Origin: Mycolicibacterium bacteremicum
GTDB lineage: Bacteria > Actinomycetota > Actinomycetes > Mycobacteriales > Mycobacteriaceae
NCBI RefSeq assembly: GCF_943913955.1
Contig: NZ_CALUAE010000024.1
Span: 15,298 to 79,297, forward strand
Direction: 5' to 3'
Length of the DNA: 64,000 nt
In this document: in pieces, positions 1-9,356 of the stretch
Position numbering within the stretch: the first letter of the stretch is position 1
Layout: each line of letters opens with the position of its first letter
Made by a program: the position numbers and the translations under genes
The notes under the pieces: generated by a model
Database searches by the model: none
Told to the model about the DNA's origin: nothing
Seen by the model: only the letters and a program-made list of their open reading frames with translations

Positions 1-31
1 TGACGGCATCGACCTCTGCGGGATTCACCAT
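1..31 (-). CDS. manB: ManB/RmlA2-type sugar-1-phosphate nucleotidyltransferase, first codons only
   Basis: Ten codons of an open frame are visible on the minus strand, starting at ATG 31 and running off the left edge; they read MVNPAEVDAV. In mycobacteria the gene after wbbL is Rv3264c (manB, GDP-mannose pyrophosphorylase), whose N-terminus has the same ...VDAVVLVGG pattern. The start lies 3 nt after the wbbL stop, which supports operon continuation from rmlD and wbbL. The call rests on these few residues and on gene order, so it is provisional. Confidence 0.55.
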   Translation of the reverse strand, partial: MVNPAEVDAV

Positions 32-34
32 TGC

Positions 35-910
35 TCAGTGCCGTCCTTTCGCCTGCTTACGTCGAGAGTTCCGGACCACCAGACCGGCACGGGTGGCCAG
101 CGCACCGCGGATGGTCCACCGCAGCGGTGCCTGCCACCAGCGCGGATGCCGGTCAGCCAGAAAAGTGTAGGTGCTGCGGTGGTGTGCCGCCAGGTTCCGC
201 GCCGGATCGCGACCGGTGGAATGTCCCTTTGCGTGCAGGATCTCGGCAGTGGGCACGTAGACATTGGTGAAACCGGCCCGGGTCAGCCGGTCGCCGAGGT
301 CGACGTCCTCCATGTACATGAAGTAGCGCTCGTCGAAGCCGCCGATCCGAGCGAACGCCTCGCGGCGCATCAGCAGGCAGGCCCCGGACAGCCACCCGAC
401 GACGCGCTCACTGGGGGCGAGGCGCTCCTGGCGGTAGGCGGCCGTCCACGGGTTGGACTTCCAGACCGGACCGACGACGGCGTGCATCCCGCCGCGGATC
501 AGGCTGGGCTGGTGGCGTGCCGAGGGATACACGGTGCCGTCGGGATCGCGGATCAGCGGACCGAGTGCGCCGGCCCCGGGACTGCGCTGCGCCGCGGCGA
601 GCAGTTCGTCGATGCTGCCCGGTCCCCAGACCACATCGGGATTGGCGATGATGAACCATTCGCCCTCGCCCACGGCGGATTCGACGGCCCGGTTGACGGC
701 CGTGCCGTAGCCGAGGTTGCCCCCGGTGCGCAGCAGGGTGGCGTTCGGGTAGCGCTGCTCGGCCGCCTCCGGCGCGCCGTCGGTCGAGCCGTTGTCGGCC
801 ATGATGACCGTCACCGGACGGTCGGTGGCATGGGCGAGCGAGGCGAGGAAGCGATCCAGATGCGGACCCGGCGAGTAGGTCACCGTCACAACCGTGAGTT
901 CGTCAGTCAC
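35..910 (-). CDS. wbbL: WbbL rhamnosyltransferase (GT2 family)
   Basis: Glycosyltransferase that transfers L-rhamnose from dTDP-rhamnose to GlcNAc-PP-decaprenol, making the linker that joins arabinogalactan to peptidoglycan; it works at the cytoplasmic face of the membrane and is essential in mycobacteria. The 291-aa product has the GT-A pattern: ADNGSTDG after the first strand, NPDVVW as the DxD-like metal/sugar-nucleotide site, and MEDVDLGDRL with the putative catalytic acid. I chose the GTG at 910 (VTDELTVVTVTYS) because the family begins there; the frame is open to 997 but would then overlap rmlD. It sits 44 nt after rmlD and 3 nt before the presumed manB. Confidence 0.9.
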   Translation of the reverse strand: MTDELTVVTVTYSPGPHLDRFLASLAHATDRPVTVIMADNGSTDGAPEAAEQRYPNATLLRTGGNLGYGTAVNRAVESAVGEGEWFIIANPDVVWGPGSIDELLAAAQRSPGAGALGPLIRDPDGTVYPSARHQPSLIRGGMHAVVGPVWKSNPWTAAYRQERLAPSERVVGWLSGACLLMRREAFARIGGFDERYFMYMEDVDLGDRLTRAGFTNVYVPTAEILHAKGHSTGRDPARNLAAHHRSTYTFLADRHPRWWQAPLRWTIRGALATRAGLVVRNSRRKQAKGRH

Positions 911-954
911 TCTGCCCAGCCAGTTCGTCGCGCACGCACCGTAGATAACCGTCT

Positions 955-1809
955 CTATCGCAGCGCCGTCAAGGCGGCGGCCAGGCCGTCCTGCCAAGAC
1001 CGCATCGGGGTGTGGGCAGCGTCATACCCGGTGGTGGACAGCGCCGAATACACCGGTCGCGGGGCGGGGCGGGGATGCTCGGCGGTGCTCACCGGCCGGA
1101 CCCGCTGCGGATCGGCGCCGATCCCGGCGAACACCGCCCGGGCCAGTTCGTAGCGGCTGGCGGGACCGCTGTTGGCCACATGCCACACCGGTTGCGGCGC
1201 CGGGTCGTCGGCCAGCGTCAGCACGGCCTCGACCAGATCCGCGACATAGGTCGGGGATCCGGTCTGGTCGGCGACGACGTCCACGGTGTCGCGTTCGGTG
1301 GCCAGCCTGCGCATGGTGCCCACGAAATCGGTACCGGTCCCGGTGTAGACCCACGCGGTGCGCACCACCTGAGCGCTCGGCAGGGCGGCATGCACGGCAC
1401 GCTCCCCGGCCAGCTTGCTGGCGCCGTAGACACTGAGCGGGCCGACCGGGTCATCGACGTCATACGGTCGGGGCACTCCGGTGAACCGGCCGCTGAACAC
1501 ATAGTCGGTGGAGATGTGGATCAACCGGGCACCGGCGGCCGCGCAGGCGTGCGCGACGTTGCCGGCGCCGGTGGCGTTGACCGCGAACGCCCGCGGTTCG
1601 TCGGCCTCGGCGACGTCGACGGCGGTCAGCGCCGCGCAGTTGACGACGATATCGCCGGCGCCGAGCACGTCACGACCGGCGGCGGGGTCGGTGATGTCCC
1701 ACTGCGCGGAGGTCAGGGCGAGCAGATCGCGCCCCCGGCCGGTGAGCACACCGGCCAGGAAGCGTCCGACCTGTCCGCCCGCTCCGGTGATGACGATGCG
1801 GGCGGGCAC
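955..1809 (-). CDS. rmlD: RmlD dTDP-4-dehydrorhamnose reductase
   Basis: Last enzyme of dTDP-L-rhamnose synthesis: NADPH-dependent reduction of dTDP-6-deoxy-L-lyxo-4-hexulose. The 284-aa protein is an extended SDR with the N-terminal dinucleotide loop TGAGGQVG, the conserved STDYVFSG strand and the catalytic YGASK (YxxxK) motif. It starts with GTG 5 nt after the stop of the upstream glycosyl hydrolase, so the two are probably co-transcribed. Its product feeds WbbL directly downstream. Length and motifs match Rv3266c; confidence is high. Confidence 0.93.
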   Translation of the reverse strand: MPARIVITGAGGQVGRFLAGVLTGRGRDLLALTSAQWDITDPAAGRDVLGAGDIVVNCAALTAVDVAEADEPRAFAVNATGAGNVAHACAAAGARLIHISTDYVFSGRFTGVPRPYDVDDPVGPLSVYGASKLAGERAVHAALPSAQVVRTAWVYTGTGTDFVGTMRRLATERDTVDVVADQTGSPTYVADLVEAVLTLADDPAPQPVWHVANSGPASRYELARAVFAGIGADPQRVRPVSTAEHPRPAPRPVYSALSTTGYDAAHTPMRSWQDGLAAALTALR

Positions 1810-1814
1810 GACCG

Positions 1815-2867
1815 CTAGCCGGCGAGCACCCCGGCGGCGACCTTCGGCTTCCAGTCGCTGGTGAGCAGCGCACCGTAGTTGGCCTCACGGTCGTTGCGGT
1901 TGGCGGTGTCGAGATCGCGCACAGCATGGATGAACGCCGGCCCGGCCCAGCCGACGGCGGCCGCGGCGCCGAGCACGTCGACGATCTGCTTGGCCTGCTC
2001 CTGCTGGCTCACCCCATCGCCAGGGATGTCACTGGTTGAGGCGCCCATCTCGGTCAGCCAGATCTTCTTGCCGCCGTCGCCGTTGGCGGCCATCACGTCA
2101 TGCATGCGCAGCACATCGGACCAGCCGTTGTTGCTGTCGGCGGCCAGGCCACCGGGGAACACATAGGGATGCGCGGCGGCCGCGTCGAAGGAGCCCTTGG
2201 CGCCCGCGGCATACATCTGCTGCAGGAATCCCGGGGGCGAGTCCGGCCCGTTCAGCGGGCTGAGCCCGGCCGCGACGACGGTGGCGCCGGGGTTGGCGCC
2301 CTTGATGGCCGGGTAGGCGGCCTTGAGCATGTCGGTGTAGCGGACGGCCTTGTTGTCGGCGAAGCCCATGAACAGCGGCAGGTTCGGCTCGTTCCAGACC
2401 TCCCAGGCGTTGATGCGCCCGGCGTAGCGGCTGGCCGCCGCGGCGGCGAAGGCGCCGAAGTCGGCGTAGTTCTTGGGCGGCGAGGACGGGAACAGCAACT
2501 GCGCGCCCTCGGTCCGTGCCCAGAACGGGGTGTTGGAGATCAGCCCGAGGATGCGCAGCCCGTTGCTGCTCGCGGCGTTGACCAGGCTGTCGAAGTAGCC
2601 CCAGTTGTATTCGCCCGGGCCGACCCCGACGATGCCCCAGTCCAGGGGCAGCCGCACCCAGGAGGCGCCGGTCTTGGCGACCGCGGCGATCTCGCGGGCC
2701 GAATCACCCGGGTTCCCGGTGGCCCAGGTGTAGCCCTGGGCGAACCCGTAGCCGTCGGCGGGCGCGGTGACCGCGTACGCCGGCGCGGGCGCCACCGACA
2801 CCATCGACGTGACCAACGCAACCAGCACCGCGGCGCGGCCCAGCTTCCTGCCCAGAGTTTTCCGCAT
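1815..2867 (-). CDS. Secreted cellulase-like glycosyl hydrolase (clan GH-A, GH5/GH39-like)
   Basis: A 350-aa exported hydrolase. Residues 1-32 form a signal peptide (twin positive patches, hydrophobic core, AYA cleavage site). The mature part is a TIM-barrel clan-A fold: acid/base Glu160 in WNEP (155-162) and a likely nucleophile Glu273 in WLTEMG. Substrate cannot be told from sequence; related bacterial enzymes act on polysaccharides and some are tied to exopolysaccharide pathways. The frame is open far upstream, but ATG 2867 is the first start that gives the signal peptide. It heads the rmlD-wbbL transcription unit, which M. tuberculosis lacks there, suggesting turnover of a rhamnose-containing envelope glycan (inference). 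Confidence 0.8.
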   Translation of the reverse strand: MRKTLGRKLGRAAVLVALVTSMVSVAPAPAYAVTAPADGYGFAQGYTWATGNPGDSAREIAAVAKTGASWVRLPLDWGIVGVGPGEYNWGYFDSLVNAASSNGLRILGLISNTPFWARTEGAQLLFPSSPPKNYADFGAFAAAAASRYAGRINAWEVWNEPNLPLFMGFADNKAVRYTDMLKAAYPAIKGANPGATVVAAGLSPLNGPDSPPGFLQQMYAAGAKGSFDAAAAHPYVFPGGLAADSNNGWSDVLRMHDVMAANGDGGKKIWLTEMGASTSDIPGDGVSQQEQAKQIVDVLGAAAAVGWAGPAFIHAVRDLDTANRNDREANYGALLTSDWKPKVAAGVLAG

Positions 2868-2880
2868 GACCGACAATTTA
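2868..2880 (-). promoter_or_regulatory. -10 element for the glycosyl hydrolase-rmlD-wbbL unit
   Basis: On the minus strand TAAATT (2880-2875) is followed by 7 nt and then the ATG of the glycosyl hydrolase. This TANNNT-N6/7-start layout is the usual one for leaderless mycobacterial mRNAs. No convincing -35 is seen. Confidence 0.45.
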
Positions 2881-3071
2881 CCGGACCTTTCCTGCACGTA
2901 TCGAGCGAACTCCCTGCGCAGACCGGGGTTCATGAGCGGATGCCGGACGCGTCCGTCGTGCACTGTGTCGTTCGCTCGACCGTTGCCGTTACCGGTCGCC
3001 GCGGCGGCGGGATGCGGCACCGACCGGTTGGCACGCCGACGCGCTTGGGCGGACATCGCAGGGCCGGACAG

Positions 3072-3083
3072 TAGCCTGGGCTG
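3072..3083 (+). promoter_or_regulatory. -10 element for the LCP gene (probable leaderless transcript)
   Basis: TAGCCT at 3072-3077 is followed by 6 nt and ATG 3084, with no Shine-Dalgarno sequence. This fits leaderless initiation and supports the chosen start. Confidence 0.5.
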
Positions 3084-4583
3084 ATGCAGATTCGGCTGAC
3101 CAGGACGGTCGGCGTCATCGCCGCGGTCGCGGTCGTGGCGTCCACCGGCGTGGCCTGGAGCACGGTCCGCTCGTTCGAGGACGGTATCCATCACGTCAAC
3201 TCGGCGGCACTGGGCGGCGGCGGCGAGGACGGGGCCATCGACATCCTGCTGGTCGGCGTCGACAGCCGCACCGACGCGCACGGAAACCCGCTCTCGCCCG
3301 AGGAGTTGGCCGAGCTGCGGGTCGGCGACGACGTGGCCACCAACACCGACACCATCATCCTGGTCCGCATCCCCAACAACGGGAAGTCGGCCACCGCCAT
3401 CTCCATCCCCCGCGACACCTACGTCGAGCTGCCCGACAACGAGGGCAAGATGAAGATCAACGGGGTGTACGGCGACGCCAAGCTCGCGACCATGAAGGAC
3501 CTGATCGAGGTCCAGGGAATGGACCCGGTCGAGGGTGAGAAGGAAGGTATCGAGGCCGGCCGCGAGGCGCTGATCAAGACCGTCGCCCACCTCACCGGGG
3601 TCACCGTCGACCACTACGCCGAAATCGGGCTGCTCGGCTTCAGTCTGATCACCGACGCCCTCGGCGGTGTCAACGTGTGCCTGAAGAACCCGGTGTACGA
3701 GCCTCTTTCGGGTGCCGACTTCCCCGCGGGCTGGCAGAAGCTGGACGGCCCACGGGCATTGAGCTTCGTGCGGCAACGCCACGACCTGCCGCGCGGCGAT
3801 CTGGACCGGGTGACCCGCCAGCAATCGGTGATGGCATCGCTGGCCCACGAGGTGATCTCGGGCAAGACGCTGTCCAGCCCGGCGACGCTGAACCGGCTGC
3901 AGACGGCCGTGCAGCGGTCGGTGGTGCTCTCCGACGGCTGGAACATCATGGATTTCATCTCCCAGCTGCAGGAGATCGCGGCCGGCTCGGTGGCGTTCGC
4001 CACCATCCCGATCCTGCGGGAGGACGGCTGGAGCGACGACGGCATGCAGTCGGTGGTGCGCATCGACCAGGACCAGGTCAAGGAATGGGTCGAAAGCCTG
4101 CTCAACGAGCAGGCCGAGGGCAACACCGAGAAGGTGGCCTACTCCCCGGACAAGACCACCGTCGACGTCGTCAACGACACCGATGTCAACGGACTCGCCG
4201 CGGCCGTCTCCGAGGTGCTGACCGGCGGCGGGTTCACCGCGGGCGCGGTCGGCAATCACGACGGCGAACGGGTGGCCAACAGCATGGTCCGCGCGCCGAG
4301 CGTCGACGACCTCGGCGCGCAGGCGGTGTCCAAACAGCTGGGCAACCTGACGGTCGTCGAGGACCCGTCGATGGCACCGGGCACCGTGCAGGTGGTGCTC
4401 TCCGACGATTACTCCGGACCGGGATCGGGCCTGGAGGGCACCACGCCGTCGGCGGATCCGGCCTCCAGCGACTGGTACGAGGGCTATCAGGGTGACGGCC
4501 TGGTCTCCTCGACCGAGACCGCTCCCCCGCCGCCGTCGCCGATCATCACCGCGGGCTCCGACGATCCGCAGTGCGTGAACTGA
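3084..4583 (+). CDS. lcp1: LytR-CpsA-Psr (LCP) family arabinogalactan-peptidoglycan ligase
   Basis: A 499-aa single-pass membrane protein of the LCP family, matching Rv3267 (Lcp1) in length and neighbourhood; Lcp1 attaches arabinogalactan to peptidoglycan by transferring the polyprenyl-phosphate-linked glycan. A membrane segment lies at about residues 9-27. The extracytoplasmic LCP domain has the expected DILLVGVDSRTD strand, SIPRDTYVELPD (pyrophosphate-binding Arg/Asp) and SFVRQRHDLPRGDLDR motifs. A LytR_C domain follows (about 350-450) and the tail is Pro/Ser-rich. It is divergent from the rml operon that makes the linker sugar. The next gene starts 1 nt after its stop. Confidence 0.9.
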   Translation: MQIRLTRTVGVIAAVAVVASTGVAWSTVRSFEDGIHHVNSAALGGGGEDGAIDILLVGVDSRTDAHGNPLSPEELAELRVGDDVATNTDTIILVRIPNNGKSATAISIPRDTYVELPDNEGKMKINGVYGDAKLATMKDLIEVQGMDPVEGEKEGIEAGREALIKTVAHLTGVTVDHYAEIGLLGFSLITDALGGVNVCLKNPVYEPLSGADFPAGWQKLDGPRALSFVRQRHDLPRGDLDRVTRQQSVMASLAHEVISGKTLSSPATLNRLQTAVQRSVVLSDGWNIMDFISQLQEIAAGSVAFATIPILREDGWSDDGMQSVVRIDQDQVKEWVESLLNEQAEGNTEKVAYSPDKTTVDVVNDTDVNGLAAAVSEVLTGGGFTAGAVGNHDGERVANSMVRAPSVDDLGAQAVSKQLGNLTVVEDPSMAPGTVQVVLSDDYSGPGSGLEGTTPSADPASSDWYEGYQGDGLVSSTETAPPPPSPIITAGSDDPQCVN

Positions 4584-4584
4584 C

Positions 4585-5307
4585 GTGGCGGCCGTGACGG
4601 TCAGCGGCGCGCTGCTGGACCCGCTGCTGCAGCGCGATCCGGTCAGCCCGCGGATCACCTATTACGACGACGCGACCGGGGAACGCATCGAGCTGTCGAC
4701 GGTGACGCTGGCCAACTGGGCGGCCAAGACGGCGAACCTGTTACGCGATGAGCTCGGCGCCGGGCCCGGCAGCCGGGTCGCGGTGTTGCTGCCCGCGCAC
4801 TGGCAGACCGCGGCGGTGCTGCTGGGCATCTGGTGGATCGGCGCGGAGGTGGTGCTCGGCGGCGCCGCCGGTGCCGATGCCGAGGTGGCGCTGTGCACGG
4901 CCGACCGGCTCGATGAGGCCGACGCGGCCGTCGGCATGGGTGAGGTGGTGGCGCTGTCGCTGGACCCGTTCGGCAAGCCGGTACCGGATCTGCCGATCGG
5001 GGTCACCGATTACGCGACCTCGGTGCGGGTGCACGGCGACCAGATCGTCCCCGAGCGCGCACCCGGGCCGGCGCTGGCCGGCCGCAGCGCCGATGAGGTG
5101 CTGGCCGCGGCGCGGGCCTCGGCCGAGGCGCAGGGACTGACCGGTACCGATCGCGTGCTGTCCGCGGCGGCCTGGACCACCCCTGCCGACCTCGAGGCGC
5201 ACCTGCTCGCGGTGCTCGCCGCGGGGGCCTCGCTGGTCCAGGTGAGCAATCCGGACGCCGGGCGGCTACCGCGACGCCGAGAGATGGAGAAGGTCACCCG
5301 GGGCTGA
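4585..5307 (+). CDS. TIGR03089 family protein (Rv3268-like)
   Basis: A 240-aa protein of the actinobacterial TIGR03089 family, whose members resemble the N-terminal part of AMP-forming acyl-CoA synthetases without the full catalytic domain; no biochemical role is known to me. The sequence shows the AMP-ligase-like start (TLANWAAKTANLLRDELG, then GSRVAVLLPAHWQTAAVLLGIW) but no adenylation P-loop. The GTG start lies 1 nt after the lcp1 stop, so the pair is probably co-transcribed, as in M. tuberculosis. Confidence 0.82.
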   Translation: MAAVTVSGALLDPLLQRDPVSPRITYYDDATGERIELSTVTLANWAAKTANLLRDELGAGPGSRVAVLLPAHWQTAAVLLGIWWIGAEVVLGGAAGADAEVALCTADRLDEADAAVGMGEVVALSLDPFGKPVPDLPIGVTDYATSVRVHGDQIVPERAPGPALAGRSADEVLAAARASAEAQGLTGTDRVLSAAAWTTPADLEAHLLAVLAAGASLVQVSNPDAGRLPRRREMEKVTRG

Positions 5308-5387
5308 GCTGTTCCGGTTAAGGCCGGGATCAAATATCCTAAAGCGTCAATATTCGCTCGCAGTAGGCCTTTTGCTCTCGCAATGAG

Positions 5388-5400
5388 TACCCTGTGACAC
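5388..5400 (+). promoter_or_regulatory. -10 element before the SAM methyltransferase
   Basis: TACCCT (5388-5393) lies 7 nt upstream of GTG 5401, in a short AT-richer gap. It fits a leaderless start at 5401. An alternative start is ATG 5416, which has GGAAAG about 8 nt upstream. Confidence 0.4.
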
Positions 5401-6201
5401 GTGGAAAGCAACGCCATGAAGTTCGCTGCATATCGGCATCTGGGGCATCGACGGGTGCAGGGCTATACGGAGTCCTCGGCCATCGGGTTGCTGCACGCCG
5501 TCGACGATATTCAGCGCGCGACCGGCGTCAACGGCCCGATCGCCGAGATCGGCGTGCACCACGGCCAGTTGTTCATCGCGATGAAACTGCTCCAGCAACC
5601 CGGTGAGGCGTCCGTCGCGATCGACCTCTTCGAGGACCAGGAAGCAAACATCGACAAGTCCGGCCAGGGTGACCGCGACCGGTTCCTCGGCCACCTGGAC
5701 AAGTGGACCGACCGCGACGGGCTGATCATCCACCAGGGTGACTCCACCCAGATCATGCCCGGTGACATCGCCGAGATGTCGGCCGTCCGACTGTTCTCCG
5801 TCGACGGCGGACACACCCAGGAGATCGTGCTCAGCGATATGCGGCTGGCCGAGAAGAGCCTCGTCGACGGCGGCGTGGTGATCGCCGACGATGTGTTCAA
5901 CCAGCAGTGGCCGGGCGTGTGCGTCGGCACCGTGCACTATCTGGAGCAGGGCGGCGCCCTGGTGCCGTTCTACATCGGCTACAACAAGGTGCTGTTCACC
6001 CAGCCCGAGCACGCCGACCGCTACCGGCGCACCCTGGACGCCGCCTACGCAGGCAAGACCATGACGGCGATCTTCGAGTCCACCTTCGTCGGCCACACCG
6101 TCAGCATCCTGGTGCCGGTGCCCAAGCATCCGGCCCACATCGCGCGGCGCAGCGATGCGCTGCGTAGCACCTACCGCAAGGTGACCGGGCTCATCAAATA
6201 G
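5401..6201 (+). CDS. Class I SAM-dependent methyltransferase (Methyltransf_24-like)
   Basis: A 266-aa cytosolic Rossmann-fold methyltransferase. The glycine-rich SAM loop is IAEIGVHHGQ, the acidic strand end is VAIDLFEDQ, and the later strand LFSVDGGHTQEIVLSDM is typical of the group that includes cephalosporin-hydroxylase-like and TylF-like sugar/antibiotic methyltransferases. The acceptor is unknown. In M. tuberculosis this position between Rv3268 and fadE25 holds other genes (including ctpC), so this is a lineage-specific replacement. It converges on fadE25 across a strong bidirectional terminator. Confidence 0.75.
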   Translation: MESNAMKFAAYRHLGHRRVQGYTESSAIGLLHAVDDIQRATGVNGPIAEIGVHHGQLFIAMKLLQQPGEASVAIDLFEDQEANIDKSGQGDRDRFLGHLDKWTDRDGLIIHQGDSTQIMPGDIAEMSAVRLFSVDGGHTQEIVLSDMRLAEKSLVDGGVVIADDVFNQQWPGVCVGTVHYLEQGGALVPFYIGYNKVLFTQPEHADRYRRTLDAAYAGKTMTAIFESTFVGHTVSILVPVPKHPAHIARRSDALRSTYRKVTGLIK

Positions 6202-6209
6202 TCCGGCGG

Positions 6210-6241
6210 GCAGTCCCCCGCAAGCGGGAGGTGCCCCCACC
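6210..6241. repeat. GC-rich palindromic element, candidate dispersed mycobacterial repeat
   Basis: The segment after the methyltransferase stop contains CCCGC-AA-GCGGG (6217-6228) flanked by AGTCC and AGGTGCCCCCAC. I recall very similar short elements in intergenic regions of other mycobacteria, but only one copy is present in this window, so dispersal is not shown here. Confidence 0.35.
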
Positions 6242-6277
6242 AAAACTGCCCACTTTCATCGGAAAGTGGGCAGTTTT
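6242..6277. terminator. Bidirectional hairpin terminator
   Basis: A perfect 15-bp inverted repeat (6242-6256 with 6263-6277) has a 6-nt loop. The arm begins AAAACTGCCC and ends GGGCAGTTTT, so each strand ends in a T run after a GC stem. It lies between the converging methyltransferase and fadE25 and can terminate both. Confidence 0.9.
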
Positions 6278-6298
6278 GTGTCTGCTCGCGGGAGAACG

Positions 6299-7459
<1,161 letters not shown>

Positions 7460-7511
7460 CGGGATCTCCTCGCTACTCGCCAGTAACTTTAGCCGGTTAA
7501 TCCCGATTCAC

Positions 7512-8036
7512 TCAATCGCCGAGCAATCGACTGCGCAGAGCGGCGTCTTTTTGCAGCACCATCTCTTCCAGGTCGGCCTGGAAGGCCTCGATACGGGCCC
7601 GCAACGCGGGGTCGGCCGCACCGAGGATCCGCACCGCCAGCAGGCCGGCGTTGCGGGCGCCGCCGATCGACACCGTCGCCACCGGCACCCCGGCGGGCAT
7701 CTGCACGATCGACAGCAGCGAGTCCAGGCCGTCCAGTCGCGCCAGCGGCACCGGCACACCGATCACCGGCAGCGGGGTCGCCGAGGCGACCATGCCGGGC
7801 AGGTGGGCCGCCCCGCCGGCACCGGCGATGATGATCTCGATACCGCGCCCGGCGGCGTGCTGTGCGTACTCCAACATCCGGGCCGGGGTGCGGTGCGCCG
7901 AGACGACGCCGATCTCGAACGGGATGTCGAACTCGGCCAGCGCGGTCACCGCGGCCTCCATCACCGACCAGTCGCTGTCGCTGCCCATGATGACCCCGAC
8001 GCGGGGATGCAGTTTCTCCGTCACCTCAGTGTCCAT
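7512..8036 (-). CDS. purE: PurE, N5-CAIR mutase
   Basis: Converts N5-carboxyaminoimidazole ribonucleotide to CAIR in de novo purine synthesis. The 174-aa protein has the diagnostic GVIMGSDSDW, VVSAHRTP and AGAGGAAHLPGM motifs. ATG 8036 (MDTEVTEKLHPRVGV) overlaps the purK 3' end by 11 nt; a GTG at 8024, 1 nt after the purK stop, is the alternative. Coupling to purK is certain from either start. Confidence 0.95.
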   Translation of the reverse strand: MDTEVTEKLHPRVGVIMGSDSDWSVMEAAVTALAEFDIPFEIGVVSAHRTPARMLEYAQHAAGRGIEIIIAGAGGAAHLPGMVASATPLPVIGVPVPLARLDGLDSLLSIVQMPAGVPVATVSIGGARNAGLLAVRILGAADPALRARIEAFQADLEEMVLQKDAALRSRLLGD

Positions 8037-9249
8037 CCCATCCGTCGGTCCACTCGGCGTGCGACAGCCAGTGCGCCGCCCGCTGCGCCCGTTCCCGCAG
8101 GGCCGCAACATAATTCGCATCATCCGGGGAGCCGCCGGCGGCGCCCACGATGTTGACGTGCCCGATCTTGCGGCCCGGCCGTTCACCCTTGCCGTACAGG
8201 TGGATCTTGGCGTCGGGCATCCGGGCGCACAGGTGGTGCACGCGCTCGTCCATCGACATCGAGGGTGCCTCCGCCGCACCCAGGACATTGCCCATCACCG
8301 TCACCGGCGCCAGCGCCGAGGTGTCCCCCAGCGGATAGTCCAGCACCGCGCGCAGGTGCTGTTCGAACTGTCCGGTGCGGGCACCGTCCATGCTCCAGTG
8401 CCCGGAGTTGTGCGGGCGCATGGCGAGCTCGTTGACCAGGATCTGACCCGATTCCGTCTCGAAGAGCTCGACGGCCAGCACGCCGACGACACCCAGCTCC
8501 TCGGCCAGCCGCAGGCCCAGCGCCTCGGCACCGGCGGCGAGTTCCAGCGGCAGCCCGGGTGCCGGGGCGATCACCTCGACGCAGATCCCGTTGCGCTGCA
8601 CGGTCTGCACCACCGGCCACGCCGCACCCTGCCCGAACGGGGACCGCGCCACCAGCGCCGAGAGCTCGCGGCGCCAGGCCACCCGCTCTTCCAGCATGAC
8701 CTCGACGCCGTCGGCGAGGTAGCCGGCGACGGCCTCGCGGGCGTGGGCCAGATCGCGCGCCAGCACGACGCCGCGGCCGTCGTAGCCGCCGCGCACCGTC
8801 TTGATGACCACCGGCGCGCCGGTCCGCTCGGCGAACGCGTCGACATCCTCGACGGTGCGTACCGCGGCGTAGGCCGGGATCGGCGCACCGAGAGCCTCCA
8901 GCTTGCGGCGCATCACCAGCTTGTCCTGCGCGTGGATCAGCGCCTGTGGCGGCGGGTGCACGGTGACGCCCTCGGCGACCAGCTGTTCCAGGTGCGCGGT
9001 CGGCACGTGTTCGTGGTCGAAGGTCAGCGCGGCCACCCCGACGGCGGCGCGGCGCAACGCGTCCAGATCGGTGTGCGCGCCCACCACCACATCGGGTGTC
9101 ACCTGGGCCGCGGGATCGGCCGGGTCGGCGGCCAGCACCCGCAGCGACTGGCCGAGCGCGATGGCGGCCTGATGGGTCATCCTGGCGAGCTGGCCCCCGC
9201 CGATCATCACGACGGTGGGCGCGCGGGAGGCACTGGGCGTTCGGGGCAC
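8026..9249 (-). CDS. purK: PurK, N5-CAIR synthetase
   Basis: ATP-grasp enzyme that carboxylates AIR with bicarbonate to give the substrate of PurE. The protein begins VPRTPSASRAPTVVMIGGGQ, has the N-terminal GGGQLARM loop, TFDHEHV, the ATP-grasp segment VIKTVRGGYDGRG and the metal-binding ELAMRPHNSGHW. I chose GTG 9249 because the mycobacterial enzyme has a short leader before IGGGQLA; the frame is open to 9315. Length is 407 aa. Confidence 0.93.
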   Translation of the reverse strand: MPRTPSASRAPTVVMIGGGQLARMTHQAAIALGQSLRVLAADPADPAAQVTPDVVVGAHTDLDALRRAAVGVAALTFDHEHVPTAHLEQLVAEGVTVHPPPQALIHAQDKLVMRRKLEALGAPIPAYAAVRTVEDVDAFAERTGAPVVIKTVRGGYDGRGVVLARDLAHAREAVAGYLADGVEVMLEERVAWRRELSALVARSPFGQGAAWPVVQTVQRNGICVEVIAPAPGLPLELAAGAEALGLRLAEELGVVGVLAVELFETESGQILVNELAMRPHNSGHWSMDGARTGQFEQHLRAVLDYPLGDTSALAPVTVMGNVLGAAEAPSMSMDERVHHLCARMPDAKIHLYGKGERPGRKIGHVNIVGAAGGSPDDANYVAALRERAQRAAHWLSHAEWTDGWDGH

Positions 9250-9356
9250 GGCACATATGGTGTCATGTCCGGCGGACCCGGTATGCGGACCGTCGGCACC
9301 GGCGGTGACCTGCACAGGTTCACGTTGGGCTGGCCGTTTACGTAGACTGCTTCCTC

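Noticed and set aside
2868..4658. N-terminal extension of the glycosyl hydrolase frame reaching 4658
   Set aside because: The extension is antisense to lcp1; the signal peptide fixes the start at 2867.
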